Notes under the pieces: model-generated
The model's input: only the letters and a program-made list of their open reading frames with translations
Database searches by the model: none
Told to the model about the DNA's origin: nothing
Source: Gonatopus flavifemur
Taxonomy: Eukaryota; Arthropoda; Insecta; Hymenoptera; Dryinidae
Length of the DNA stretch: 64,000 nt
NCBI GenBank assembly: GCA_018340375.1
Contig: JAFFJZ010000002.1
Location: 63,482,001-63,546,000 of the forward strand
Direction: 5' to 3'
Made by a program: the position numbers and the translations under genes
In this document: piece by piece, positions 48,701-63,700 of the stretch
How the letters are laid out: the number at the start of each line of letters is the position of its first letter
Position numbering within the stretch: the first letter of the stretch is position 1

Positions 48701-51700
48701 TCTGAATCGATTGGTCTATACGACCCAGAGAGAAATTTTTTTTTTTCACTCATTCTGCTCCAGGACTTTGAAAAATTTCAAAGTTCATTTTTTCCAAAGT
48801 GTCTCAAAAGTGGTGTTCACTTTTCGTTTCGAAAGATTCTGAATCGATTGGTCTATACGACCCAGAGAGAAATTTTTTTTTTTTTCACTCATTCTGCTCC
48901 AGGACTTTGAAAAATTTCAAAGTTCATTTTTTTCCAAAGTGTCTCAAAAGTGGTGTTCACTTTTCGTTTCGAAAGATTCTGAATCGATTGGTCTATACGA
49001 CCCAGAGAGAAATTTTTTTTTTTTTTTCACTCATTCTGCTCCAGGACTTTGAAAAATTTCAAAGTTCATTTTTTTCCAAAGTGTCTCAAAAGTGATGTTC
49101 ACTTTTCGTTCCGAAAGATTCTGAATCGATTGGTCTATACGACCCAGGAAGGAATTTTTTTTTTTTCACTCATTCTGCTCCAGGACTTTGAAAAATTTCA
49201 AAGTTCATTTTTTTCCAAAGTGTCTCAAAAGTGGTGTTCACTTTTCGTTTCGAAAGATTCTGAATCGATTGGTCTATACGACCCAGGAAGGAATTTTTTT
49301 TTTTTTTTCACTCATTCTGCTCCAGGACTTTGAAAAATTTCAAAGTTCATTTTTTTCCAAAGTGTCTCAAAAGTGGTGTTCACTTTCCGTTTCGAAAGAT
49401 TCTGAATCGATTGGTCTATACGACCCAGAGAGAAATTTTTTTTTTTTTTTCACTCATTCTGCTCCAGGACTTTGAAAAATTTCAAAGTTCATTTTTTTCC
49501 AAAGTGTCTCAAAAGTGGTGTTCACTTTTCGTTTCGAAAGATTCTGAATCGATTGGTCTATACGACCCAGAGAGAAATTTTTTTTTTTTTTCACTCATTC
49601 TGCTCCAGGACTTTGAAAAATTTCAAAGTTCATTTTTTTCCAAAGTGTCTCAAAAGTGATGTTCACTTTTCGTTTCGAAAGATTCTGAATCGATTGGTCT
49701 ATACGACCCAGGAAGGAATTTTTTTTTTTTTCACTCATTCTGCTCCAGGACTTTGAAAAATTTCAAAGTTCATTTTTTTCCAAAGTGTCTCAAAAGTGAT
49801 GTTCACTTTTCGTTCCGAAAGATTCTGAATCGATTGGTCTATACGACCCAGGAAGGAATTTTTTTTTTTTTTCACTCATTCTGCTCCAGGACTTTGAAAA
49901 ATTTCAAAGTTCATTTTTTTCCAAAGTGTCTCAAAAGTGGTGTTCACTTTTCGTTTCGAAAGATTCTGAATCGATTGGTCTATACGACCCAGAGAGAAAT
50001 TTTTTTTTTTTTTCACTCATTCTGCTCCAGGACTTTGAAAAATTTCAAAGTTCATTTTTTTCCAAAGTGTCTCAAAAGTGATGTTCACTTTTCGTTCCGA
50101 AAGATTCTGAATCGATTGGTCTATACGACCCAGGAAGGAATTTTTTTTTTTTTTTCACTCATTCTGCTCCAGGACTTTGAAAAATTTCAAAGTTCATTTT
50201 TTTCCAAAGTGTCTCAAAAGTGGTGTTCACTTTTCGTTTCGAAAGATTCTGAATCGATTGGTCTATACGACCCAGAGAGAAATTTTTTTTTTTTTTCACT
50301 CATTCTGCTCCAGGACTTTGAAAAATTTCAAAGTTCATTTTTTTCCAAAGTGTCTCAAAAGTGATGTTCACTTTTCGTTCCGAAAGATTCTGAATCGATT
50401 GGTCTATACGACCCAGAGAGAAATTTTTTTTTTTTTTCACTCATTCTGCTCCAGGACTTTGAAAAATTTCAAAGTTCATTTTTTTCCAAAGTGTCTCAAA
50501 AGTGGTGTTCACTTTTCATTTCGAAAGATTCTGAATCGATTGGTCTATACGACCCAGAGAGAAATTTTTTTTTTTTTTCACTCATTCTGCTCCAGGACTT
50601 TGAAAAATTTCAAAGTTCATTCTTTTCCAAAGTGTCTCAAAAGTGGTGTTCACTTTTCGTTTCGAAAGATTCTGAATCGATTGGTCTATACGACCCAGAG
50701 AGAAATTTTTTTTTTTTTTCACTCATTCTGCTCCAGGACTTTGAAAAATTTCAAAGTTCATTTTTCCCAAAGTGTCTCAAAAGTGGTGTTCACTTTCCGT
50801 TTCGAAAGATTCTGAATCGATTGGTCTATACGACCCAGAGAGAAATTTTTTTTTTTCACTCATTCTGCTCCAGGACTTTGAAAAATTTCAAAGTTCATTT
50901 TTTTCCAAAGTGTCTCAAAAGTGGTGTTCACTTTTCGTTTCGAAAGATTCTGAATCGATTGGTCTATACGACCCAGAGAGAAATTTTTTTTTTTTTTAAC
51001 TCATTATGCTCCAGGACTTTGAAAAATTTAAAATTTCATTTTTTTCCAAAGTGTCTCAAAAGTGATGTTCACTTTTCGTTTCGAAAGATTCTGAATCGAT
51101 TGGTCTATACGACCCAGGAAGGAATTTTTTTTTTTTTTTCACTCATTCTGCTCCAGGACTTTGAAAAATTTCAAAGTTCATTTTTTTCCAAAGTGTCTCA
51201 AAAGTGATGTTCACTTTTCGTTTCGAAAGATTCTGAATCGATTGGTCTATACGACCCAGAGAGAAATTTTTTTTTTTTTTCACTCATTCTGCTCCAGGAC
51301 TTTGAAAAATTTCAAAGTTCATTTTTTTCCAAAGTGTCTCAAAAGTGGTGTTCACTTTTCGTTTCGAAAGATTCTGAATCGATTGGTCTATACGACCCAG
51401 GAAGGAATTTTTTGTTTTTTTCACTCTTTCTACTCCAGGACTTTGAAAAATTTCAAAGTTCATTTTTTTCCAAAGTGTCTCAAAAGTGATGTTCACTTTT
51501 CGTTTCGAAAGATTCTGAATCGATTGGTCTATACGACCCAGAGAGAAATTTTTTTTTTTTTTCACTCATTCTGCTCCAGGACTTTGAAAAATTTCAAAGT
51601 TCATTTTTTTCCAAAGTGTCTCAAAAGTGATGTTCACTTTTCGTTTCGAAAGATTCTGAATCGATTGGTCTATACGACCCAGGAAGGAATTTTTTTTTTT

Positions 51701-54700
51701 TTTTCACTCATTCTGCTCCAGGACTTTGAAAAATTTCAAAGTTCATTTTTTTCCAAAGTGTCTCAAAAGTGATGTTCACTTTTCGTTTCGAAAGATTCTG
51801 AATCGATTGGTCTATACGACCCAGAGAGAAATTTTTTTTTTTTTTCACTCATTCTGCTCCAGGACTTTGAAAAATTTCAAAGTTCATTTTTTTCCAAAGT
51901 GTCTCAAAAGTGGTGTTCACTTTTCGTTTCGAAAGATTCTGAATCGATTGGTCTATACGACCCAGAGAGAAATTTTTTTTTTTTTTCACTCATTCTGCTC
52001 CAGGACTTTGAAAAATTTCAAAGTTCATTTTTTTCCAAAGTGTCTCAAAAGTGGTGTTCACTTTTCGTTTCGAAAGATTCTGAATCGATTGGTCTATACG
52101 ACCCAGAGAGAAATTTTTTTTTTTTTTCACTCATTCTGCTCCAGGACTTTGAAAAATTTCAAAGTTCATTTTTCCCAAAGTGTCTCAAAAGTGGTGTTCA
52201 CTTTCCGTTTCGAAAGATTCTGAATCGATTGGTCTATACGACCCAGAGAGAAATTTTTTTTTTTCTCCACTCATTCTGCTCCAGGACTTTGAAAAATTTC
52301 AAAGTTCATTTCTTTCCAAAGTGTCTCAAAAGTGGTGTTCACTTTTCATTTCGAAAGATTCTGAATCGATTGGTCTATACGACCCAGAGAGAAATTTTTT
52401 TTTTTCACTCATTCTGCTCCAGGACTTTGAAAAATTTCAAAGTTCATTTTTTTCCAAAGTGTCTCAAAAGTGATGTTCACTTTTCGTTCCGAAAGATTCT
52501 GAATCGATTGGTCTATACGACCCAGGAAGGAATATTTATATTTTTTCAACTCATAAAGCTCAAGGACTTTGAAAAATTTCAAATTTCATTTTTTCCAAAG
52601 TGTCTCAAAAGTGGTGTTCACTTTTCGTTTCGAAAGATTCTGAATCGATTGGTCTATACGACCCAGGAAGGAATTTTTTTTTTTCACTCATTCTGCTCCA
52701 GGACTTTGAAAAATTTCAAAGTTCATTTTTTTCCAAAGTGTCTCAAAAGTGGTGTTCACTTTTCGTTTCGAAAGATTCTGAATCGATTGGTCTATACGAC
52801 CCAGAGAGAAATTTTTTTTTTTTCCACTCATTCTGCTCCAGGACTTTGAAAAATTTCAAAGTTCATTTTTTTCCAAAGTGTCTCAAAAGTGGTGTTCACT
52901 TTTCGTTTCGAAAGATTCTGAATCGATTGGTCTATACGACCCAGAGAGAAATTTTTTTTTTTCACTCATTCTGCTCCAGGACTTTGAAAAATTTCAAAGT
53001 TCATTTTTTTCCAAAGTGTCTCAAAAGTGATGTTCACTTTTCGTTCCGAAAGATTCTGAATCGATTGGTCTATACGACCCAGGAAGGAATTTTTGTTTTT
53101 CACTCATTCTGCTCCAGGACTTTGAAAAATTTCAAAGTTCATTTTTTCCAAAGTGTCTCAAAAGTGGTGTTCACTTTTCGTTTCGAAAGATTCTGAATCG
53201 ATTGGTCTATACGACCCAGGAAGGAATTTTTTTTTTTCACTCATTCTGCTCCAGGACTTTGAAAAATTTCAAAGTTCATTTTTTTCCAAAGTGTCTCAAA
53301 AGTGATGTTCACTTTTCGTTTCGAAAGATTCTGAATCGATTGGTCTATACGACCCAGAGAGAAATTTTTTTTTTTTTTCACTCATTCTGCTCCAGGACTT
53401 TGAAAAATTTCAAAGTTCATTTTTTTCCAAAGTGTCTCAAAAGTGATGTTCACTTTTCGTTCCGAAAGATTCTGAATCGATTGGTCTATACGACCCAGGA
53501 AGGAATTTTTTTTTTTTTCACTCATTCTGCTCCAGGACTTTGAAAAATTTCAAAGTTCATTTTTTTCCAAAGTGTCTCAAAAGTGATGTTCACTTTTCGT
53601 TCCGAAAGATTCTGAATCGATTGGTCTATACGACCCAGGAAGGAATTTTTTTTTTTTTCACTCATTCTGCTCCAGGACTTTGAAAAATTTCAAAGTTCAT
53701 TTTTTTCCAAAGTGTCTCAAAAGTGGTGTTCACTTTTCGTTTCGAAAGATTCTGAATCGATTGGTCTATACGACCCAGAGAGAAATTTTTTTTTTTTTTC
53801 ACTCATTCTGCTCCAGGACTTTGAAAAATTTCAAAGTTCATTTTTTTCCAAAGTGTCTCAAAAGTGGTGTTCACTTTTCGTTTCGAAAGATTCTGAATCG
53901 ATTGGTCTATACGACCCAGAGAGAAATTTTTTTTTTTTTTCACTCATTCTGCTCCAGGACTTTGAAAAATTTCAAAGTTCATTTTTTTCCAAAGTGTCTC
54001 AAAAGTGATGTTCACTTTTCGTTCCGAAAGATTCTGAATCGATTGGTCTATACGACCCAGGAAGGAATTTTTTTTTTTTTTTCACTCATTCTGCTCCAGG
54101 ACTTTGAAAAATTTCAAAGTTCATTTTTTTCCAAAGTGTCTCAAAAGTGGTGTTCACTTTTCGTTTCGAAAGATTCTGAATCGATTGGTCTATACGACCC
54201 AGAGAGAAATTTTTTTTTTTTTTCACTCATTCTGCTCCAGGACTTTGAAAAATTTCAAAGTTCATTTTTTTCCAAAGTGTCTCAAAAGTGGTGTTCACTT
54301 TTCGTTTCGAAAGATTCTGAATCGATTGGTCTATACGACCCAGAGAGAAATTTTTTTTTTTTTTCACTCATTCTGCTCCAGGACTTTGAAAAATTTCAAA
54401 GTTCATTTTTTTCCAAAGTGTCTCAAAAGTGATGTTCACTTTTCGTTCCGAAAGATTCTGAATCGATTGGTCTATACGACCCAGGAAGGAATTTTTTTTT
54501 TTCACTCATTCTGCTCCAGGACTTTGAAAAATTTCAAAGTTCATTTTTTTCCAAAGTGTCTCAAAAGTGGTGTTCACTTTTCATTTCGAAAGATTCTGAA
54601 TCGATTGGTCTATACGACCCAGAGAGAAATTTTTTTTTTTTTTCACTCATTCTGCTCCAGGACTTTGAAAAATTTCAAAGTTCATTTTTTTCCAAAGTGT

Positions 54701-57700
54701 CTCAAAAGTGGTGTTCACTTTTCGTTTCGAAAGATTCTGAATCGATTGGTCTATACGACCCAGAGAGAAATTTTTTTTTTTCACTCATTCTGCTCCAGGA
54801 CTTTGAAAAATTTCAAAGTTCATTTTTTCCAAAGTGTCTCAAAAGTGGTGTTCACTTTTCGTTTCGAAAGATTCTGAATCGATTGGTCTATACGACCCAG
54901 TGATAAGTTTTTTTTTTTCACTCATTCTGCTCCAGGACTTTGAAAAATTTCAAAGTTCATTCTTTTCCAAAGTGTCTCAAAAGTGGTGTTCACTTTTCGT
55001 TTCGAAAGATTCTGAATCGATTGGTCTATACGACCCAGAGAGAAATTTTTTTTTTTTTTCACTCATTCTGCTCCAGGACTTTGAAAAATTTCAAAGTTCA
55101 TTTTTTTCCAAAGTGTCTCAAAAGTGGTGTTCACTTTTCGTTTCGAAAGATTCTGAATCGATTGGTCTATACGACCCAGAGAGAAATTTTTTTTTTTTTT
55201 TCACTCATTCTGCTCCAGGACTTTGAAAAATTTCAAAGTTAATTTTTTCCAAAGTGTCTCAAAAGTGGTGTTCACTTTTCGTTTCGAAAGATTCTGAATC
55301 GATTGGTCTATACGACCCAGAGAGAAATTTTTTTTTTTTTTCACTCATTCTGCTCCAGGACTTTGAAAAATTTCAAAGTTCATTTTTTTCCAAAGTGTCT
55401 CAAAAGTGGTGTTCACTTTTCGTTTCGAAAGATTCTGAATCGATTGGTCTATACGACCCAGGAAGGAATTTTTTTTTTTTTTTTCACTCATTCTGCTTCA
55501 GGACTTTGAAAAATTTCAAAGTTCATTTTTTTCCAAAGTGTCTCAAAAGTGGTGTTCACTTTTCGTTTCGAAAGATTCTGAATCGATTGGTCTATACGAC
55601 CCAGAGAGAAATTTTTTTTTTTTTTCACTCATTCTGCTCCAGGACTTTGAAAAATTTCAAAGTTCATTTTTTTCAAAGTGTCTCAAAAGTGGTGTTCACT
55701 TTTCGTTTCGAAAGATTCTGAATCGATTGGTCTATACGACCCAGAGAGAAATTTTTTTTTTTTTTCACTCATTCTGCTCCAGGACTTTGAAAAATTTCAA
55801 AGTTCATTTTTTTCAAAGTGTCTCAAAAGTGGTGTTCACTTTTCGTTTCGAAAGATTCTGAATCGATTGGTCTATACGACCCAGAGAGAAATTTTTTTTT
55901 TTTCACTCATTCTGCTCCAGGACTTTGAAAAATTTCAAAGTTCATTTTTTTTCAAAGTGTCTCAAAAGTGGTGTTCACTTTTCGTTTCGAAAGATTCTGA
56001 ATCGATTGGTCTATACGACCCAGAGAGAAATTTTTTTTTTTTTTCACTCATTCTGCTCCAGGACTTTGAAAAATTTCAAAGTTCATTTTTTTCCAAAGTG
56101 TCTCAAAAGTGATGTTCACTTTTCGTTCCGAAAGATTCTGAATCGATTGGTCTATACGACCCAGGAAGGAATTTTTTTTTTTTTTTTCACTCATTCTGCT
56201 CCAGGACTTTGAAAAATTTCAAAGTTCATTTTTTTCCAAAGTGTCTCAAAAGTGGTGTTCACTTTTCGTTTCGAAAGATTCTGAATCGATTGGTCTATAC
56301 GACCCAGGAAGGAATTTTTTGTTTTTTTCACTCATTCTGCTCCAGGACTTTGAAAAATTTCAAAGTTCATTTTTTTCCAAAGTGTCTCAAAAGTGATGTT
56401 CACTTTTCGTTTCGAAAGATTCTGAATCGATTGGTCTATACGACCCAGGAAGGAATTTTTTTTTTTTTCACTCATTCTGCTCCAGGACTTTGAAAAATTT
56501 CAAAGTTCATTTTTTTCCAAAGTGTCTCAAAAGTGATGTTCACTTTTCGTTTCGAAAGATTCTGAATCGATTGGTCTATACGACCCAGAGAGAAATTTTT
56601 TTTTTTTTTCACTCATTCTGCTCCAGGACTTTGAAAAATTTCAAAGTTCATTTTTTTCCAAAGTGTCTCAAAAGTGGTGTTCACTTTTCGTTTCGAAAGA
56701 TTCTGAATCGATTGGTCTATACGACCCAGAGAGAAATTTTTTTTTTTTTTCACTCATTCTGCTCCAGGACTTTGAAAAATTTCAAAGTTCATTTTTTTCC
56801 AAAGTGTCTCAAAAGTGATGTTCACTTTTCGTTTCGAAAGATTCTGAATCGATTGGTCTATACGACCCAGGAAGGAATTTTTTTTTTTTTTTCACTCATT
56901 CTGCTCCAGGACTTTGAAAAATTTCAAAGTTCATTTTTTTCCAAAGTGTCTCAAAAGTGGTGTTCACTTTTCGTTTCGAAAGATTCTGAATCGATTGGTC
57001 TATACGACCCAGAGAGAAATTTTTTTTTTTTTTCACTCATTCTGCTCCAGGACTTTGAAAAATTTCAAAGTTCATTTTTTTCCAAAGTGTCTCAAAAGTG
57101 ATGTTCACTTTTCGTTTCGAAAGATTCTGAATCGATTGGTCTATACGACCCAGGAAGGAATTTTTTTTTTTTTCACTCATTCTGCTCCAGGACTTTGAAA
57201 AATTTCAAAGTTCATTTTTTTCCAAAGTGTCTCAAAAGTGGTGTTCACTTTTCGTTTCGAAAGATTCTGAATCGATTGGTCTATACGACCCAGAGAGAAA
57301 TTTTTTTTTTTTTTCACTCATTCTGCTCCAGGACTTTGAAAAATTTCAAAGTTCATTTTTTTCCAAAGTGTCTCAAAAGTGATGTTCACTTTTCGTTTCG
57401 AAAGATTCTGAATCGATTGGTCTATACGACCCAGAGAGAAATTTTTTTTTTTTTTCACTCATTCTGCTCCAGGACTTTGAAAAATTTCAAAGTTCATTTT
57501 TTCCAAAGTGTCTCAAAAGTGGTGTTCACTTTTCGTTTCGAAAGATTCTGAATCGATTGGTCTATACGACCCAGGAAGGAATTTTTTTTTTTTTCACTCA
57601 TTCTGCTCCAGGACTTTGAAAAATTTCAAAGTTCATTTTTTCTCAAAGTGTCTCAAAAGTGGTGTTCACTTTTCGTTTCGAAAGATTCTGAATCGATTGG

Positions 57701-60700
57701 TCTATACGACCCAGGAAGGAATTTTTTTTTTTTTCACTCATTCTGCTCCAGGACTTTGAAAAATTTCAAAGTTCAATTTTTTCCAAAGTGTCTCAAAAGT
57801 GATGTTCACTTTTCGTTTCGAAAGATTCTGAATCGATTGGTCTATACGACCCAGGAAGGAATTTTTTTTTTTTTCAACTCATTCTGCTCCAGGACTTTGA
57901 AAAATTTCAAAGTTCATTTTTTTCCAAAGTGTCTCAAAAGTGATGTTCACTTTTCGTTTCGAAAGATTCTGAATCGATTGGTCTATACGACCCAGGAAGG
58001 AATTTTTTTTTTTTTTTCACACATTATGCTCCAGGACTTTGAAAAATTTAAAATTTCATTTTTTTGCAAATTGTCTCAAAAGTGGTGTTCACTTTTCGTT
58101 TCGAAAGATTCTGAATCGATTGGTCTATACGACCCAGAGAGAAATTTTTTTTTTTTTCACTCATTCTGCTGCAGGACTTTGAAAAATTTCAAAGTTCATT
58201 TTTTTCCAAAGTGTCTCAAAAGTGGTGTTCACTTTTCGTTTCGAAAGATTCTGAATCGATTGGTCTATACGACCCAGGAAGGAATTTTTTTTTTTTTTCC
58301 ACTCATTCTGCTCCAGGACTTTGAAAAATTTCAAAGTTCATTTTTCTCCAAAGTGTCTCAAAAGTGATGTTCACTTTTCGTTTCGAAAGATTCTGAATCG
58401 ATTGGTCTATACGACCCAGGAAGGAATTTTTTTTTTTTTTCACTCATTCTGCTCCAGGACTTTGAAAAATTCCAAAGTTCATTTTTTTCCAAAGTGTCTC
58501 AAAAGTGGTGTTCACTTTTCGTTTCGAAAGATTCTGAATCGATTGGTCTATACGACACAGAGAGAGATTTTTTTTTTTTTCACTCATTCTGCTCCAGGAC
58601 TTTGAAAAATTTCAAAGTTCATTTTTTTCCAAAGTGTCTCAAAAGTGGTGTTCACTTTTCGTTTCGAAAGATTCTGAATCGATTGGTCTATACGACCCAG
58701 AGAGAAATTTTTTTTTTTTTCACTCATTCTGCTCCAGGACTTTGAAAAATTTCAAAGTTAATTTTTTCCAAAGTGTCTCAAAAGTGGTGTTCACTTTTCG
58801 TTTCGAAAGATTCTGAATCGATTGGTCTATACGACCCAGAGAGAAATTTTTTTTTTTAAAGAATTCTGCTCCAGGACTTTGAAAAATTTCAAAGTTCATT
58901 TTTTTCAAAGTGTCTCAAAAGTGATGTTCACTTTCCGTTTCGAAAGATTCTGAATCGATTGGTCTATACGACCCAGTAAGGAATTTTTTCTTTCCACTCA
59001 TTCTGCTCCAGGACTTTGAAAAATTTCAAAGTTCATTTTTTTCCAAAGTGTCTCAAAAGTGATGTTCACTTTTCGTTTCGAAAGATTCTGAATCGATTGG
59101 TCTATACGACCCAGGAAGGAATTTTATTTTATCACTAATTCTGCTCCAGGAATTTGAAAAATTTCAAAGTTCATTATTTTCCAAAGTGTCTCAAAAGTGG
59201 TGTTCACTTTTCGTTTCGAAAGATTCTGAATCGATTGGTCTATACGACCCAGAGAGAAATTTTTTTTTTCCACTCATTCTGCTCCAGGACTTTGAAAAAT
59301 TTCAAAGTTCATTTTTCTCCAAAGTGTCTCAAAAGTGATGTTCACTTTTCGTTTCGAAAGATTCTGAATCGATTGGTCTATACGACCCAGAGAGAGATTT
59401 TTTTTTTTCACTCATTCTGCTCCAGGACTTTGAGAAATTTCAAAGTTCATTTTTTCCAAAGTGTCTCAAAAGTGGTGTTCACTTTTCGTTTCGAAAGATT
59501 CTGAATCGATTGGTCTATACGACCCAGAGAGAAATTTTTTTTTTTCACTCAGTCTGCTCCAGGACTTTGAAAAATTTCAAAGTTCATTTTTGTCCAAAGT
59601 GTCTCAAAAGTGGTGTTCACTTTTCGTTTCGAAAGATTCTGAATCGATTGGTCTATACGACCCAGAGAGAAATTTTTTTTTTTCACTCATTCTGCTCCAG
59701 GACTTTGAAAAATTTCAAAGTTCATTTTTCCCAAAGTGTCTCAAAAGTGGTGTTCACTTTTCGTTTCGAAAGATTCTGAATCGATTGGTCTATACGACCC
59801 AGGAAGGAATTTTTTTTTTTCACTCATTCTGCTTCAGGACTTGGAAAAATTTCAAAGTTAATTTTTTCCAAAGTGTCTCAAAAGTGATGTTCACTTTTCG
59901 TTTCGAAAGATTCTGAATCGATTGGTCTATACGACCCAGAGAGAAATTTTTTTTTTTTTTCACTCATTCTGCTCCAGGACTTTGAAAAATTTCAAAGTTC
60001 ATTTTTTTCCAAAGTGTCTCAAAAGTGGTGTTCACTTTTCGTTTCGAAAGATTCTGAATCGATTGGTCTATACGACCCAGGAAGGAATTTTTTTTTTTTT
60101 CACTCATTCTGCTCCAGGACTTTGAAAAATTTCAAAGTTCATTTTTTTCCAAAGTGTCTCAAAAGTGATGTTCACTTTTCGTTTCGAAAGATTCTGAATC
60201 GATTGGTCTATACGACCCAGAGAGAAATTTTTTTTTTTTTTCACTCATTCTGCTCCAGGACTTTGAAAAATTTCAAAGTTCATTTTTTTCCAAAGTGTCT
60301 CAAAAGTGGTGTTCACTTTTCGTTTCGAAAGATTCTGAATCGATTGGTCTATACGACCCAGAGAGAAATTTTTTTTTTTTTTCACTCATTCTGCTCCAGG
60401 ACTTTGAAAAATTTCAAAGTTCATTTTTTTCCAAAGTGTCTCAAAAGTGATGTTCACTTTTCGTTCCGAAAGATTCTGAATCGATTGGTCTATACGACCC
60501 AGGAAGGAATTTTTTTTTTTTTTCACTCATTCTGCTCCAGGACTTTGAAAAATTTCAAAGTTCATTTTTTTCCAAAGTGTCTCAAAAGTGGTGTTCACTT
60601 TTCGTTTCGAAAGATTCTGAATCGATTGGTCTATACGACCCAGGAAGGAATTTTTTTTTTTTTCACTCATTCTGCTCCAGGACTTTGAAAAATTTCAAAG

Positions 60701-63700
60701 TTCATTTTTTTCCAAAGTGTCTCAAAAGTGATGTTCACTTTTCGTTTCGAAAGATTCTGAATCGATTGGTCTATACGACCCAGGAAGGAATTTTTTTTTT
60801 TTTCACTCATTCTGCTCCAGGACTTTGAAAAATTTCAAAGTTCATTTTTTTCCAAAGTGTCTCAAAAGTGGTGTTCACTTTTCGTTTCGAAAGATTCTGA
60901 ATCGATTGGTCTATACGACCCAGAGAGAAATTTTTTTTTTTTTTCACTCATTCTGCTCCAGGACTTTGAAAAATTTCAAAGTTCATTTTTTTCCAAAGTG
61001 TCTCAAAAGTGATGTTCACTTTTCGTTCCGAAAGATTCTGAATCGATTGGTCTATACGACCCAGGAAGGAATTTTTTTTTTTTTTTCACTCATTCTGCTC
61101 CAGGACTGAAAAATTTCAAAGTTCATTTTTTTTCAAAGTGTCTCAAAAGTAATGTTCACTTTCCGTTTCGGAAGATTCTGAATCGATTGGTCTATACGAC
61201 CCAGAGAGAAATTTTTTTTTTTTTTCACTCATTCTGCTCCAGGACTTTGAAAAATTTCAAAGTTAATTTTTTCCAAAGTGTCTCAAAAGTGGTGTTCACT
61301 TTTCGTTTCGAAAGATTCTGAATCGATTGGTCTATACGACCCAGAGAGAAATTTTTTTTTTTCACTCATTCTGCTCCAGGACTTTGAAAAATTTCAAAGT
61401 TCATTTTTTTCCAAAGTGTCTCAAAAGTGGTGTTCACTTTTCGTTTCGAAAGATTCTGAATCGATTGGTCTATACGACCCAGGAAGGAATTTTTTGTTTT
61501 TTTCACTCTTTCTACTCCAGGACTTTGAAAAATTTCAAAGTTCATTTTTTTTCAAAGTGTCTCAAAAGTGATGTTCACTTTTCGTTTCGAAAGATTCTGA
61601 ATCGATTGGTCTATACGACCCAGAGAGAAATTTTTTTTTTTTTAACTAATTCTGCTCCAGTACTTTGGAAAATTTAAAATTTCATTTCTTTCCCAAGTGT
61701 CTCGAAAGTGGTGTTCACTTTTCGTTTCGAAAGATTCTGAATCGATTGGTCTATACGACCCAGAGAGAAATTTTTTTTTTTTTCACTCATTCTGCTCCAG
61801 GACTTTGAAAAATTTCAAAGTTCATTTTTTTCCAAAGTGTCTCAAAAGTGGTGTTCACTTTTCGTTTCGAAAGATTCTGAATCGATTGGTCTATACGACC
61901 CAGGAAGGAATTTTTTTTTTTCACTCATTCTGCTCCAGGACTTTGAAAAATTTCAAAGTTCATTTTTTTCCAAAGTGTCTCAAAAGTGATGTTCACTTTT
62001 CGTTTCGAAAGATTCTGAATCGATTGGTCTATACGACCCAGGAAGGAATTTTTTTTTTTTCACTCATTCTGCTCCAGGACTTTGAAAAATTTCAAAGTTA
62101 ATTTTTTCCAAAGTGTCTCAAAAGTGATGTTCACTTTTCGTTTCGAAAGATTCTGAATCGATTGGTCTATACGACCCAGAGAGAAATTTTTTTTTTATTC
62201 ACTCATACTGCTCCAGGACTTTGAAAAATTTCAAAGTTCATTTTTCCCAAAGTGTCTCAAAAGTGGTGTTCACTTTTCGTTTCGAAAGATTCTGAATCGA
62301 TTGGTCTATACGACCCAGAGAGAAATTTTTTTTTTTTTTCACTCATTCTGCTCCAGGACTTTGAAAAATTTCAAAGTTCATTTTTTTCCAAAGTGTCTCA
62401 AAAGTGATGTTCACTTTTCGTTTCGAAAGATTCTGAATCGATTGGTCTATACGACCCAGGAAGGAATTTTTTTTTTTTTCACTCATTCTGCTCCAGGACT
62501 TTGAAAAATTTCAAAGTTCATTTTTTTCCAAAGTGTCTCAAAAGTGGTGTTCACTTTTCGTTTCGAAAGATTCTGAATCGATTGGTCTATACGACCCAGA
62601 GAGAAATTTTTTTTTTTTTTCACTCATTCTGCTCCAGGACTTTGAAAAATTTCAAAGTTAATTTTTTCCAAAGTGTCTCAAAAGTGATGTTCACTTTTCG
62701 TTTCGAAAGATTCTGAATCGATTGGTCTATACGACCCAGAGAGAAATTTTTTTTTTTTCACTCATTCTGCTCCAGGACTTTGAAAAATTTCAAAGTTCAT
62801 TTTTTTCCAAAGTGTCTCAAAAGTGGTGTTCACTTTTCGTTTCGAAAGATTCTGAATCGATTGGTCTATACGACCCAGAGAGAAATTTTTTTTTTTTCAC
62901 TCATTCTGCTGCAGGACTTTGAAAAATTTCAAAGTTCATTTTTTTCCAAAGTGTCTCAAAAGTGATGTTCACTTTTCGTTTCGAAAGATTCTGAATCGAT
63001 TGGTCTATACGACCCAGGAAGGAATTTTTTTTTTTTCACTCATTCTGCTCCAGGACTTTGAAAAATTTCAAAGTTGATTTTTTTTCAAAGTGTCCCAGAA
63101 GTGGTGTTCGCTTTTCGTTTCGAAAGATTCTGAATCGATTGGTCTATACGACCCAGAGAGAAATTTTTTTTTTTTTTCACTCATTCTGCTCCAGGACTTT
63201 GAAAAATTTCAAAGTTCATTTTTTTCCAAAGTGTCTCAAAAGTGATGTTCACTTTTCGTTTCGAAAGATTCTGAATCGATTGGTCTATACGACCCAGGAA
63301 GGAATTTTTTTTTTTTTTCACTCATTCTGCTCCAGGACTTTGAAAAATTTCAAAGTTCATTTTTTTCCAAAGTGTCTCAAAAGTGATGTTCACTTTTCGT
63401 TTCGAAAGATTCTGAATCGATTGGTCTATACGACCCAGGAAGGAATTTTTTTTTTTCACTCATTCTGCTCCAGGACTTTGAAAAATTTCAAAGTTAATTT
63501 TTTCCAAAGTGTCTCAAAAGTGATGTTCACTTTTCGTTTCGAAAGATTCTGAATCGATTGGTCTATACGACCCAGAGAGAAATTTTTTTTTTTCACTCAT
63601 TCTGCTCCAGGACTTTGAAAAATACCAAAGTTCATTTTTCTCCAAAGTGTCTCAAAAGTGATGTTCACTTTTCGTTTCGAAAGATTCTGAATCGATTGGT

